NCBI GenBank assembly: GCA_017893485.1
Contig: CM030367.1
Span: 140,447,089-140,511,088 of the forward strand
Direction of reading: 5' to 3'
DNA length: 64,000 nt
From: Hemerocallis citrina
Taxonomy: Eukaryota > Streptophyta > Magnoliopsida > Asparagales > Asphodelaceae
The position numbers and the translations under genes were made by a program. Shown here one piece after another: positions 30,615 through 42,424 of the stretch. A model generated the notes under the pieces. That model saw only the letters and a list, made by a program, of their open reading frames with translations. It did not search any database and had not been told where the DNA came from. How positions within the stretch are numbered: the stretch's first letter is position 1; each line of letters starts with the position of its first letter.

Positions 30615-31770
30615 GGTAAGCTTTGTCCATGACCAACGCCCCTCTAGGATTCGGCAGTAGGTTGTCTCCTTCTTAGGAGAAGACCTGGAGGGCATCCGAC
30701 TCCCGCATTGCGATGCACTGGTCATCAACCTCGGCATGGCCAACCACGAGGTACGGCGTAACCTTGTGGACAATGGTAGCTCGGTCAACATCCACTTCTT
30801 GGCCTCCTTTGAAAGCCTCAAGCTCTCCCGCGAAAGGTTGAAACCAGTAGGGTACACGCTAAAGCTGGTATCGGGTCCTATCGGGTCGGGTCCTCCACTA
30901 CCCGAACCCGGACCCAGACCCGGTACCTCACGGGTCCAAAAATTGGACCTGGACCTGGATTTGCAAGAACCAGGTCCGGGTCCTAGTTAAAAAAAATTAC
31001 CCGTCGGGTTCGGTAGTAGAGAATAAATATTTGTACTTAAGTATTCTTGCAACCAATACCTTATGATTCTAACAATTTTTGTACTTAAGTACATGAATTA
31101 ATATTATATTTACATATATATCTTCAACAATTACATTTATATGTATAATACTATAAACCTATTATTCAAATTCTATATGTTTGGGGGTATTTTTTAACAG
31201 GTCTGGGTCCGGGTCCGGGCCCGGATCTATTTTGAGCAGACCCGAACCCAGACCCAAAAGTACATCGGGTCTTATTTTAGGACCCGGACCCAGACCCGTA
31301 TAAATCGGGTCGGTTCAGGTCCAATGCTGGGTCCGGGTCGGGTCCGAGTAAATGTGACAGTGCTAGTACACGCTCCATGGATTTTTTGGCATCCCTATCC
31401 AGATCGAGGGTATTGTCACTCTTGACGTAACAGCCGGCACGACCTTGACCCTCAGGACCGAAGCAATGGATTTCACGGTGGTCAATGTCAAGGCCGCCTA
31501 TAACGGCATCCTCGGCAGAACTGGCCTATGCACCCTCCAGGCGGTTCCTTCCGCCTACCACTTAAAGCTCAAGTTTCCCACCGACCACGGGGTGGGTGTT
31601 GTCCGAGGCAATCAGGAGTCGGCATGTTCGTGCTATATAACTGTGGTGCAGGGCGGCGTTTTTCCCCTCGATGCGGTGGAGCTCCATTCCAAGCGTGGAT
31701 CAGAACCTGTAGATGTGCTTGAAGATGTCTTTTTTTCGATGAAGAAACGTCCAAGTGGTTCTAGGTTAGC
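30615..31770 (+). pseudogene. Protease region of element B, split by a MITE
   Basis: It resumes collinear with A from 3579. HEVRRNLVDNGSSVNIHF (about 30748-30800) carries the DNGSS active-site loop. A 505-bp MITE interrupts it at 30861-31365. The protease tail follows (MDFTVVNVKAAYNGILGR, HLKLKFPTDHG) in a frame open to about 31786. Confidence 0.75.
30861..31365. mobile_element. hAT-like MITE in element B protease
   Basis: GTACACGCT stands on both sides (30852-30860, 31366-31374), while A has it once. The real duplication may be 8 bp with the element starting at T. The ends TAAAGCTGG and CAGTGCTA are imperfect inverted repeats. Both flanks inside are rich in GGGTCCGGGTC-type repeats around an AT core. 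The size and duplication length fit a non-autonomous hAT; a Mutator-type 9-bp duplication is the alternative. Confidence 0.8.
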
Positions 31771-32217
31771 TTATCCTTGGCCCTAGACCTAAAGCAAATA
31801 ATCATTGAGTGCGTTCGCAGGAACTCCGACCTTTTCGCATGGATGCCATCCGACATGCCGGGAATCTCTGAAGACATCATAATGCACCGGCTGAGCGTCT
31901 GACCAGACTCAAAACCTGTCTAGCAGAAGAGGCGTAAGTTTGCCCCCGATCAACAACTGGCGGTCAGGGTGGAAGTTGGGAAACTCCTCTCGGCGTGATT
32001 TATTCAGGAGTTCAGCTACCTGGAGTGGCTGGATAATGTGGTAATGGTGAAGAAGGCGAGCGGCTAATTTCACAGACCTGAACAAGGCCTGTCCCAAAGA
32101 TCTGTTTCCTCTCCCGAACATCGATGCCCTCATAGAAGCGACAGCAGGGCACGAACTACTTAGCTTCATGGATGCCTTTTTTTAGGTTATAACTAGATAA
32201 GAATGTTCCCCCCAGAC

Positions 32218-35060
32218 TGTATTACTCCATATTTTTAAAGGTTTATAAATGATTAAAATGATTTTTGGGGATTTAATAAATATTTTCTAGAAATTTATCT
32301 TTTTACACGTGCGAAACACGTGCAAATATTTTCTTGAAAATTTTAAAAGCCAAAATTATTTTATGGAAAATCATTATTTATAATTTGGGATTTATTTATA
32401 TTTTTCTAGATTTTTCTAAAATTAATTGGATCTATTTGCAAATATTGAGAAAAAGAAGGACCTTTTTGCAAATTTATCATTTTGAGGGATGAAAATGCAA
32501 AAACTACTTTCTGGGCTTTTAATCAGTGCCGGCTGGAGTTGAGGAGTTATTTTGCTTTTAAATATCAATTTAATTAATTCTATCAAGTTCCAAGTATAGG
32601 AATCTATTTATGTAAAGTTGTATTTTCAAGGGGTTATTTTGCAAAAGTGTCTAGAAACTCTAAAATCCTATTTCCGGGTATATAAAAGAAGAGAACGCAG
32701 CCGTCATTCGCTGCACAACACAAAAAATTATTATTTTTGGAGGATTGAGAGAAGGATCTTGGATTTCGCAAAAAGGGAAGGCTTTCTTGTTGGATTCTTC
32801 ATTTCAAGGTGAGTGACATGTTTGTTTTGCTTTGTATATTTTGCATGTAATTGTTTTGTTGATTTGTTTATGTATGTGATTTGGTACAATTTGGTTGTTT
32901 GATCTATGAATGTTTAATGGATCTGGAATGTTGAATTGTATTGCTAGAAAGCATGTTTAAGGTTGAACATGATTTTGCATATTATGGATTGGAAGAAAAA
33001 TTGGATCTTGTGAAACCCTAGTGGTATGTGATTACAAATTTGATTATGGTTATGAGTTGTGGTAGAAATTCAGATTTTGAGAAAAATTGAATGGAAGAGT
33101 TATGAATCAAGAAACCGTGTCTTGAGAAGTGAAATTTGAGGAATTAATTGAATTGAGGAAATATATCCAAATTGGAAATTTTCTTTGAGATTGGTATTTA
33201 CATGTTTTGGGATCTGAATACGAACTATTTCAGTGATCGATAAAATTTTAAGAAAACTATATTTTGATTATATGCACAATTTCATGTTTGATTGAAGGAA
33301 ATCAACAAAATCTCCATTTTTATGATTTCAAGTAGTTTGATTTAGTTTTGTGGACGATTATATGTCCTACCAGTTATATTTGAACATATAAGAAATATGT
33401 TTTTCGTAGAAATCGTTTTCATGAAATAAAACTACGTATCAGTTGAATTATGCACAACCAAAATTATACAGTCTGTAGGCCGACAGTCGATTGGCATGAC
33501 CTTTCAGTCGACTGATACGACCCGGCTGCTATGTCCTTTAGTTGTATTTAAATTTCTCTCTGGTAAGTTGACTTATGACTTTTATAAGTCGACTTATAAC
33601 ACTTAGAATATTTTCTGAAAGATTACTGGAATTTCTCTCTGGTAAGTCGACCTATGACTTTTATAGGTCGACTTATAACACTTAGCTTATTTTCTTAAAA
33701 CCATAGAATTTTCTTTCTGGGCAGTCAACTTATGCTTTCTATAGTCGACTGATACTGATGTATCCTTATAATTTTGAGTGATCTTTCAAATGATCTATTC
33801 TTTAAATGTTTTGATCTATAACGTATTATTCTATACTTTATCTTCTATTGAACATATATTTTCAAGATGTTAAGTGGAACAATTTATGTTGGAAGTTTGG
33901 TTTGGATATTTGAGTTTGAGTCTCTAGAGGGTGTGTGTGACCCTAGTATACCGGCGGTTGAGTTATTTATGTTTGGGCTTGTTGAGGCATTTTAGTTGTT
34001 CAGATGTTTGAGTTAAGTCCGGTAGGGTACACCAACTCTAGGAGATTCGTTAAATAATTAAATAACCGAAATGATAAGAACAGGCACTAGTGGTGATATG
34101 ATGAATGGGAACATGAGTTATGGACCTCAGTATGGCTTGCGATGTGAGATGATCCCCGGAATTATCCAGGTGTGAGTGAAATAGTCTCCGGAATTACCTG
34201 TGGTGTGGGATTGATCTCCGAATTTATCGGAGTCGAGGCGACGCACATGTGGTATTCGTGTGATGAGGTTCCATTGCTTGCGGTGTGGGGTATTCTCGAA
34301 GATTCCCAGGTGTGAGTGAAATAGTCTCCAGAATTATCTGTGGATAGAGTTTGACCTCCGGAATTATCGGGGCATGGGCTAAAACTCACAGTTTATCTTT
34401 ATCTCGAAGTAGTCATCGTGTTAGGATTAGTTGCATGTCGGGATTGAACCCTATAATGTGGAGACGTTAAGGGCTTGCACCGGACCAATGTAGAGTGGGA
34501 TGCATAGACTTCGACAAGTACGCATTAGAGAGTCAGCATATAGATTTGTGTTTTCTTGACTTGGTTTTACGCATGTGTTTTCCTGTTTTCTATACTTGAC
34601 ACTTAGTTTAGTTCCACTTAATATTTACATGTTTTCTTGCTATGTCATATTTTATGTATTCTTGTTTATTACATGTTGTTTAAGAATCCATGCTTAATGT
34701 TTATTTATGTTGTTTGTTTTTATGTCACTCACACCTTTATGGCTGACACCTTTAGTTTTGGGGGTTAGGGATCATCTCTAGCCTCATGTTTACAGGTTGT
34801 TGTTGATTAAAGCTTGGGATTTGGATGATTGAGTTCAGTTGATTTAGCGACATATGTAAAATGAGAAGAAAGTGTTGTAAAGAAAAGAGAATTATGATTT
34901 GAGATGTATTGTATTCCGCTGTGCTATGTAAACGATTATTGTAATGAAAGTTGAAAATTTTTGCTGGTGTTTGGTTGTGTTTAATATTACATTGAAGTTG
35001 ATGCTGAAAATTGTGCCACGTATTTTCTAAGATATTATATTAGAAATTCGGGGCGCTACA
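32218..35060 (+). mobile_element. D: solo chromovirus LTR in element B
   Basis: This is 2843 bp, TGTATTACTCC to GGGGCGCTACA, flanked by CAGAC on both sides (32213-32217, 35061-35065). A has a single CAGAC at this place. Its layout follows LTR C: TATA box 32679-32688, GTCGAC-type pairs at 33486-33749 and repeats at 34143-34375. No internal region is present, so it arose by LTR-LTR recombination. Confidence 0.95.
33486..33749. repeat. Four pairs of GTCGAC-type palindromes in LTR D
   Basis: Pairs start at 33486/33507, 33567/33588, 33646/33667 and 33724/33744, each 20-21 bp apart. One member of three pairs has a single change (GTCGAT, GTTGAC, GTCAAC). Position in the LTR matches the set in C. 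Confidence 0.88.
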
Positions 35061-35590
35061 CAGACATACCAAAAACCGCCTTCTTCGTGACCGACCAAGG
35101 CCTTTATTGCTACCGGGTCATGCCCTTCAGGCTGAAGAACGCTGACGTCACTTATCAAAGGATTGTCAAACGGGTCTTTAAGGACCAGATTGGGCGGAAC
35201 ATGGAGGTATATGTTGATGATATGCTCGTCAAAAGCCGTTCGGGCCAAGATCATGTGGCCGACCTCGAAGAAGCTTTCGGGGTCCTGTGATCTAACAATA
35301 TGAGGCTCAATCCCTCCAAGTGCTCCTTCGGCGTATCCTCAGGGAAGTTCCTCAGATTCGTTGTGAGAAACCGCAGCATCGAAGCAAACCCTAAAAATAT
35401 TCAAGCCATCCTCGACATGGCTCTCCCAAGAAACACCAAGGAAGTGCAAAGGCTCACGGGACGACAGGCGGCCATCGGCAGTTTCCTTTCCAAATCTAGA
35501 GAGAAGTCGCTCCCATTCTTCAAAGCCCTCAGAAGGGCAAAAATGTTTGATTGGGCAACCCCCCAGTAGGAGGCATTCGACCAGCTGAAG

Positions 35591-36268
35591 GCATACCTCG
35601 CTAACCCACCGCTCCTCTGCAAGTCGGAGTCGGGCGAGCCCATGTTCCTCTACTTGGCCGCCATCGAATACGCGCTCAGCGCCGTGTTGGTCAGGGAGGA
35701 GGATGGATCACAGAAGCCCCTCTACTATGTTACAAAAGTCCTGCACGACGTGGAGGTTAGATACCCGAGGACGGAGAAAATCGCCTATGCACTGCTAATG
35801 GCAGCACGGAAACTCTGCCCCTACTTTCAGGCCCACTCCGTCCGCGTTCTCACAGGTCATCCTCTCAAGACAGTCCTTGACAAGCCCGATAATTCCGACC
35901 GCCTCATCAAGTGGTCAATCAAACTCAGTCAACATGATATCAGCTACCACCCTCGGACAGCAATCAAAGGCCAGACGCTCATAGAATTTATTACTAAATG
36001 CACCATCCCTGAGTCCCCAGAAATTCAGAAGGACGTCTCGACTTGGAACGTCTACATCGATGGTTCTTCCTACGAGGAAGGGAGCAGGGCAGACATCATT
36101 CTCAGAGGCCCCGATGACTTTATCCTTCAGTATTCTCTTCGGCTCAATTTTCTAGCCACAAACAATGAGGCAAAATATGAAGCTCGGATCGTGGGACTCA
36201 CACTGGCCTACCGAGCGGGCACGAGGCAAATACAAGTCTTTAGTGACTCAAAACTCGTGTTCAAATAG
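35591..36268 (+). pseudogene. pol: Dual RNase H region of element B
   Basis: The first RNase H-like domain (35640-36000; LYLAAIEYALSAVLVREED, GHPLKTVLDKP) lacks the usual catalytic aspartates. After a linker comes a second RNase H (36043-36260) with YIDGSSYEEG, NNEAKYEA and FSDSKLVF, which supply the D-E-D residues of the archaeal/plant-type enzyme. Gaining this second RNase H is a known mark of the Tat lineage. The frame from 35642 is open for 208 codons and ends at TAG 36266-36268, where continuing pol would be expected. Confidence 0.88.
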
Positions 36269-37770
36269 ATCACCGGAGAGTACGAGGCTCGTGGCCACCG
36301 AATAACCCAATACTTGGCTCGAGCAAAGCAGCTCCGTAGCTTTTCGTGAAGGCGGATGTCCATCAGATCCCAAGAGAACAAAACTTTCACGCCGACTCCT
36401 TTCTAAACTTGCTTCGTCTTCTCTCAGAGGATTTTACCGGACGATCCTAGTCGAGGTCCTTCTTAAGCCAACAATTGAAGAACCAGAGGTCTTCTGCCTC
36501 ACCGAGGACGATTCCACCGAGACGTGGATGAGCTCCATACACAGGTTCCTGAAAACTACCGAGCTTCCACCAGACCTGGCCACGGCACGAAGCATTCAAG
36601 CGTGGTCCGAAAGATTCACCTTAATTAGGGGCGTGCTCCTTAAACGCTCCTACACCAAGTCAGACATGAGACCCTATCTTCGCTGCTTAACACCATACGA
36701 GGCTAAGTACTCCATGGAAGAACTACATGAAGGGATCAGGGGGTGCCATATGGGCAGCACATCACTGGCCCGGAAAGCTCTAAACCAAAGCTATTACTGG
36801 CCAACTATGCTGCAAGATGCTAAAAATCTCGTCCGAAGCTGCGGCCCCTGTCAGAGGTTCTCTTCCGTTAAACACTCGCTCCAGGCCGAGCTGAAGTCCC
36901 TTGCTAGTCCTACTCCTTTCGCCATGTGGGGAATGGACTTGGTCGGCCCCTTTCCACTGGCTACCGGCCAGAGACAATTCCTCATAGTGGCCGTTGACTA
37001 CTTCACCAAGTGGGTAGAGGCAGAGTCCCTAACTACCATCACCGAGCATCAGGCTCAACAATTCTTCTGGAAATACATAGTCTGTCGATTTGGGATCCGG
37101 CACGTGTTAATCATTGATAACGGAACCCAATTCGCCGATAAAACTTTCGGAAGTTTTGCGATGATTTCGGCGTTCAATAGTGCTTCTCGTCAATCTCTCA
37201 TCCTCAATCACAGGCCAAAAACACCGACCGTCAAATTCTTGATGGTCTAAAGAAGTGGCTGGATCAGTCGCCAAAGGGTCTGTGGGTCGAGGAGTTGTCA
37301 AGCGTCCTCTGGTCACATCGGACTACTAAGAGAATTCCGATCGGCGAGTCCCCTTTCAATCTGACATATGGGATTGACGGTCATCCCACTGGAAGTCGGC
37401 CTCCCATCTTCGAGGTACATGGGCTTCAACGAAGAATCAAACTCAAGTGACCTCAGGGCCAACCTGGACCTCGTTGACGATATAAGGGGAAAATCCAGCA
37501 TTCGACCGACCATTTACGAACAATGGGTCGAGAGGCTCGAAAACAAGAAAGTTCGCCCAACCAACATCAAGGAAGGGGACCTCGTGCTCCGAAAGCTAGC
37601 AATCTCCCAGCCCACAGCCAGAGGCAAGCTCGCCCCCAACTGGGAAGGACCGTATAAAATCTCCCAAGTGGTACATCCCGGAACGTACCGCCTCAAAGAC
37701 TTGGGGGGCAAGATGGTTAAGAGGCCCTGGAACGTGGAGCACCTCATCAAATTTCAACAGAGAAAGTGAG
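36269..37770 (+). pseudogene. pol: Integrase of element B, broken
   Basis: After stops near 36350-36450 the frame from 36528 shows the zinc-finger region (ELHEGIRGCHMG, CGPCQRF) and the core (MWGMDLVGPF, LIIDNGTQF). A frameshift near 37140 breaks the core. In the shifted frame the usual QAE motif reads QAKNTD, so the catalytic glutamate appears as lysine. The C-terminal module (GKLAPNWEGPYKI, RPWNVEHLIKF) is open to the stop at 37767-37769. There is no chromodomain, as expected for Tat. Confidence 0.85.
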
Positions 37771-37870
37771 GGAGAGTCCAATGTTGTAACCGCTACGCAC
37801 CAATTCTCTTGTAAGAACACTGTATTGGTATAAAAGCAGCACATTTTTGGTTGATTCAAAGTGCGTACAT
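37771..37870 (+). other. Short spacer between pol and array in B
   Basis: It contains TGTAAGAACACTGTATTGG and TATAAAAGCAGC (about 37829-37840), a TATA-like word on the plus strand. A lost this interval to the F insertion. Confidence 0.4.
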
Positions 37871-39452
37871 ATCACACCAACTTTCTCACAAGCCTGGACG
37901 CCCGATGCTCGGTATGTATCTCGAGCAAGGCACCAGCTTCCTCACAAGCCTAGACGCCTGTCGCATGGCATGTATCTCGAGCAAGGCACCAGCTTTCTCA
38001 CAAGCCTGGATGTCCGACGCTCTGCATGTATGTCGAGCAAGGCACCAACTTCCTCACAAGCTTGGATGCCCGATGCTCAGCATGTATCTCGAGCAAGGCC
38101 CCAACTTTCTTACAAGACTGGACGCCCATTGCTCGGCATGTATCTCGAGCAAGGCACCAGCTTTCTCACAAGCTTGGATGCCCATCGCTCAGCATGTATC
38201 TCAAGCAAGGCACCAGCTTTCTCACAAGCATGGATGCCCGATGCTCGGCATGTATCTCGAGCAAGGTACCGGCTTTCTCACAAGCCGGGATGTCGGACGC
38301 TCGGCATGTATCTCGAGCAAGGCACCGACTTTCTCACAAACCTGGATGCCAGATGCTCGGCATGTATCTCGAGCAAGGAACCAACTTTCTCACAAGCCTG
38401 GACACCCATCGTTCAGCATGTATCTCGAGAAAGGCAACATCTTTCTCACAAGCGTGGATGCCAAATGCTCGGCATGTATCTCGAGCAAGGCACCAACTTT
38501 CTTACAAGCCTGGACGCCCGATGCTCGGCATGTATCTCGAGCAAGGAACCGACTTTCTCACAAGCCTGGACACCCGATGCTCGGCATGTATCTTGAGCAA
38601 GGCACCAGCTTCTTCACAAGCCTGGACACCTGATGCTCGGCATGTATCTCGAGCAAGGCACCAGCTTTCTCACAAGCTTGGACGCCCGACGCTCGGCATG
38701 TACCTCGAGTAACACACCAGGTTTCTCACAAGCCTGGAAACCCGATGCTCGGCATGTATCTCGAGCAAGGCACTAGCTATCTTACAAGCCTGGACGCCCG
38801 ACGCTCGGCATGTATCTCGAGCAAGGCACCAGCTTTCTCACAAGCCTAGATGCCCGATGCTCGGCATGTATCTTGAGCAAGGCACCAGCTTTCTTACAAG
38901 CCTGGATGCCCGATGCTCGACATGTATCTCGAGCAAGACACTAGCTTTCTCACAAGCCTGAACGCCCAACGCTCGGCATGTACCTCGAGCAAGGCACTAG
39001 CTTTCTCACAAGCTTGGACGCTCGATGCTCGGCATGTATCTCGAGCAAGGCACCAGCTTTCTCACAAGTCTGGATGCCCGACACTCGGCAAGTATCTCGA
39101 GCAAGGCACTAGCTTTCTCACAAGCCTGGATGCCCGATGCTCGGTATGTATCTCGAGCAAGGCACTGGCTTTCTCACAAGCCTAGACACCCGATGCTCGG
39201 CATGAACCTCGAGCAAGGCACAAGCTTTCTACAAGCCTCGACACCCGATGCTCGGCATGTATCTCGAGCCAGGCACTAGCTTTCTCACAAGCCTGGACCC
39301 CCGATGCTCGGCATGTTCCTCGAGCAATGCACCAGTTTTCTCACAAGCCTGGACGCTCGATGCTCGGCATGTATCTCAAGCAAGGCACTAGCTCTTTCAC
39401 AAGCTTGGACGTCCGACACTCGGCATGTATCTCGAGCAAGGCACCATATTAA
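37871..39452 (+). repeat. 56-bp minisatellite array of element B
   Basis: About 28 units of the same 56-bp repeat as in A are present, less interrupted. All three plus frames stay open for up to 260 codons because the period cycles through the frames. None is a supported gene. Confidence 0.93.
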
Positions 39453-39562
39453 TCACGAGATAGAAAAACAACCAAGACAAGACAATCGTCTTCTCATATT
39501 ATTTCATCAAAGGAAATTGCGTCATTACAAAGAGAAATGAAAATACATTGGTAAAACCTATC

Positions 39563-42424
39563 CTAGGGCTCCTGTGTCGGAACCACAGGATCAAAGCAGA
39601 CGAGCTCTAGTCCGGCCGACCGAGTCGGCTCCTTCGCCGGGTCTCCCAGTCTCGCCAAGGTGAACACGCTGGCTACAGAGCTCTGCACCTCACAAGGCCT
39701 TACCGGACCAATTCTTGGGGTCGGTAAGGAGGCACCATCAGGAGGACGGGGGCCAGTGATCAAAACGGACCGGGACCTAGACATCCCGAGCATTATCTTA
39801 TATCACTGCACCTCCAATTCCTTCTCTACTATAACCTCGTGGAGGAATGATTCTGACGAAGACCGCTGGGCAGAGGTACTAGCCATCGAAAATGGAGCTC
39901 CAGTGGGGTCTAGGTCATGGTCAGATAAAAACTTCTTTAACCGCGCCGGCTCTACACTGAGCCCCATGGACTTGTCCATAAAGTACTTGACGGCGGCATC
40001 ACGATCACGAGCCTCCTTACGGTATCGAGCCAAAGTGAACTCCATCACCGAGATCTTACCTTTCAATTGGTTCACCTCCGAGCCACCAAGGTCCCCCGCC
40101 GGGGTCACTATCATCTGCCAAAGAATAGAGAAATGTCATTCCGAGCCAGAAACACTTAGCTAAAAAATCAAGCCAAAAATTCATCTAAGTCAAGAGGTTC
40201 GGCCAAAAACGCTTTTCATCTCTCAAAAATGTAATTTTACAAAAAGTGCCGTGGCCAATCTGCTGTCGGCTATTACAAAAATGCAAACAAAAAACAAAAC
40301 AAGGAAAAGAAACAACGATGACTACTGCTGATCTACCTCTTCCTTGGCCTCCATTTCAGGGAGGAGCTCGTCGTCTGCTGCATCATCACCACCCCTGGGG
40401 GTCAGCGGGAGCTCAGGCACGACCAGGTCATAGTGAAAGCTGCTCAGATCCAACTCCGAATGAAAGTGCTTGACATGCCGGATCGCCCGGGCATAGACCA
40501 CATTCTGGGCCTTGATCACTTTGTCCATCCCGGTCGTCCTTATCTCCTCCACGCGAGTGTCAGCCTCCTTCCTCTGGTTGGCCATCCTTCTCATATAGGC
40601 ATCCTCCTGGTTCGCCAACTCTGCTCGAAGAGCCTGGATCTGGCCCTCGAGGGCCGTCTTCTCCAGCTTGAGATCTTTCGCTTCCCGCTCCCAATGCTGG
40701 GTATTCCTTTTCTCGTTCATCACCTCCTTAGTGTACAGCTTCATCAGCTGAACGCCATCCACGCAGGCCTGCAACAGAGGGAGATAGACTTAGAAAATGG
40801 GCCAAAAGTATGAACACGACCAATTACCACGTTACATGCAAGCTGGCTAGAGCCCACTTCTTGTATGAGGACTTGATGGTGTCGCACTCCTAGGCCTTCT
40901 GGTCTCGGGGCAGAGCGATTTTCTCAACCATCTCGATGGCCACCGGCCCATCCGAGATAGTATCCCCGATCTTAACAGCCCAGTCCGGTGCCCAGGGCTG
41001 CTGTGATCCCTCACCAACGATCTGGTTGGCCATCGGAGTGACTGCAAGGAGTCCAGCCTACACTACAACGGTGACCTTCTGGCCGCTGGAGCTGGGGCCC
41101 GACTTTGAGCTCTTGTGTTTCATCGGCGTCGGGAGAGGGGTCTCTTCTGCAACCCCCTCGGTAGGGGCTCTCCCATGCTTCTTGTGACGAGGTTGTTCGG
41201 CCTTCCTGGCCGCCTGTTTCTTCATAAGAGCCATCCTCGCCACAATCGGATCATCATCCATGTCTACAGAAAAGAAAATCACATAAGACGAGCGAAAATA
41301 CTTGAAAGAAAACTAGATAAAAAACATACTGATAGGAGTGGGGCTCAGTCCAATTCGAGCCAAGTGCCTCTCTATCACGTTCGACCAACCAATGCTATTG
41401 CCCGAACATATGTTCTCAACGTCCTCCCACTCCTCGACCGTCAAGTCCGACTTACGAGGACCCTTCAGATTGGGCTTGTAGATTCCAAGTCGTGGGTATC
41501 ACCCATGGGGTCAGGTTTTAAACGATTAAATACTTCTCCTTCCACCCTTTGATGGAGTCCGGGTGCCCATGCACAACCCTTCTCCTTCGTCACGGCGAAA
41601 TATAGTAGATCCCTTCATATTTGTCGGACGAGCTGAGGCCGAGGATCGCCTAAAAGTACTTTAGTTTCGGGTGGATCCCCCGCTCAGCACAGAGCAACAG
41701 GAAGCACACTATCTACTTCGAGGAATTAGGCCCGTACTGCACAGGGCTAAGGGATGCCTAGTTCAAAACTTTCGTAATGAAGGGGTAGAGCGGCAGCCGC
41801 AAACCAGAGCAGAAGGTATCAACAAGGAACATGTAGAAGTGGGGCGCCAGTCTGTCCGTAGGATGGATCCCGGGGCTGGGGATCAGCAGCTCATACTCTT
41901 CACCGATGAAGTAATTCGCACGGATGACGGGGAGGTCGTTCACTGTAAGGACGGTCGGCACCCTATCCATAGCGATTTTCTACCTACCGGGTGAGGAGGC
42001 CTCCACATCCTCATCAACTCCTCCCCTGTACTGGAGAAACTCCTTGACATCATCAGGATAGATTCGGATATAGCGTGGCTGAACCTCAAACTGGACCTGA
42101 AGGTTAACCGAAGGAGCCTCCTCGTCCGGGCTGTCCGAATAAACCTACTTTGTCTTCTTACATTGAACTCGAGGACCCTTTGGGGGGGACGGCGTAGCCA
42201 AAAGGCCCAAGTCGTCATCCTCGGACGAGTTATTTTCCCCTCCAAGTTCACCCTCCTCGGCAAGCTCTTCCTCATTCACTTTGACCTCTTCTTCTCCCCC
42301 CTCCTCGACCACTGCAATCTGTTCTCCGACCATCTCGACCACCTCAGCCTCAGACTCTCCGTTCCGAGTCACTCCGAGTCTACCACAAAGAGCCTTCTAC
42401 TACGTATAAGAGCGACATCATAGA
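39563..42424 (-). pseudogene. Antisense spliced gene (aORF) of element B
   Basis: It is the same gene as in A, read on the minus strand. It has an acidic N-terminal segment (42145-42372, runs of E and D), the PF04195-like domain (41758-41970; FSTANDLP-type block, then the basic segment MDDDPIVARMALMKKQA at 41058-41282), a coiled coil (40322-40774) and a C-terminal part (39803-40114). Introns fit at 41264-41329 (66 bp), 40769-40835 (67 bp) and 40115-40336 (222 bp), the same lengths as in A. A TGA after LEVQ (39803) and other breaks disable it. The 5' end is cut off by the E1 insertion and may continue at 52591-52700. Confidence 0.8.

Larger units (their letters stand above)
31771..35590 (+). 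pseudogene. pol: Reverse transcriptase of element B, split by solo LTR D
   Basis: The 5' part (31771-32217) matches A but lacks the bases for WRICID. After D, the 3' part (35061-35590) reads DQGLYCYRVMPF, MEVYVDDMLVKSRSGQD (catalytic YVDD), NPSKCSFGV and NPKNIQAI. Stops lie at 35288 and 35567. Confidence 0.88.

Noticed and set aside
37847..39540. Plus-strand ORFs up to 260 codons in element B
   Set aside because: Same 56-bp array effect; three overlapping frames are equally open, so none is preferred.
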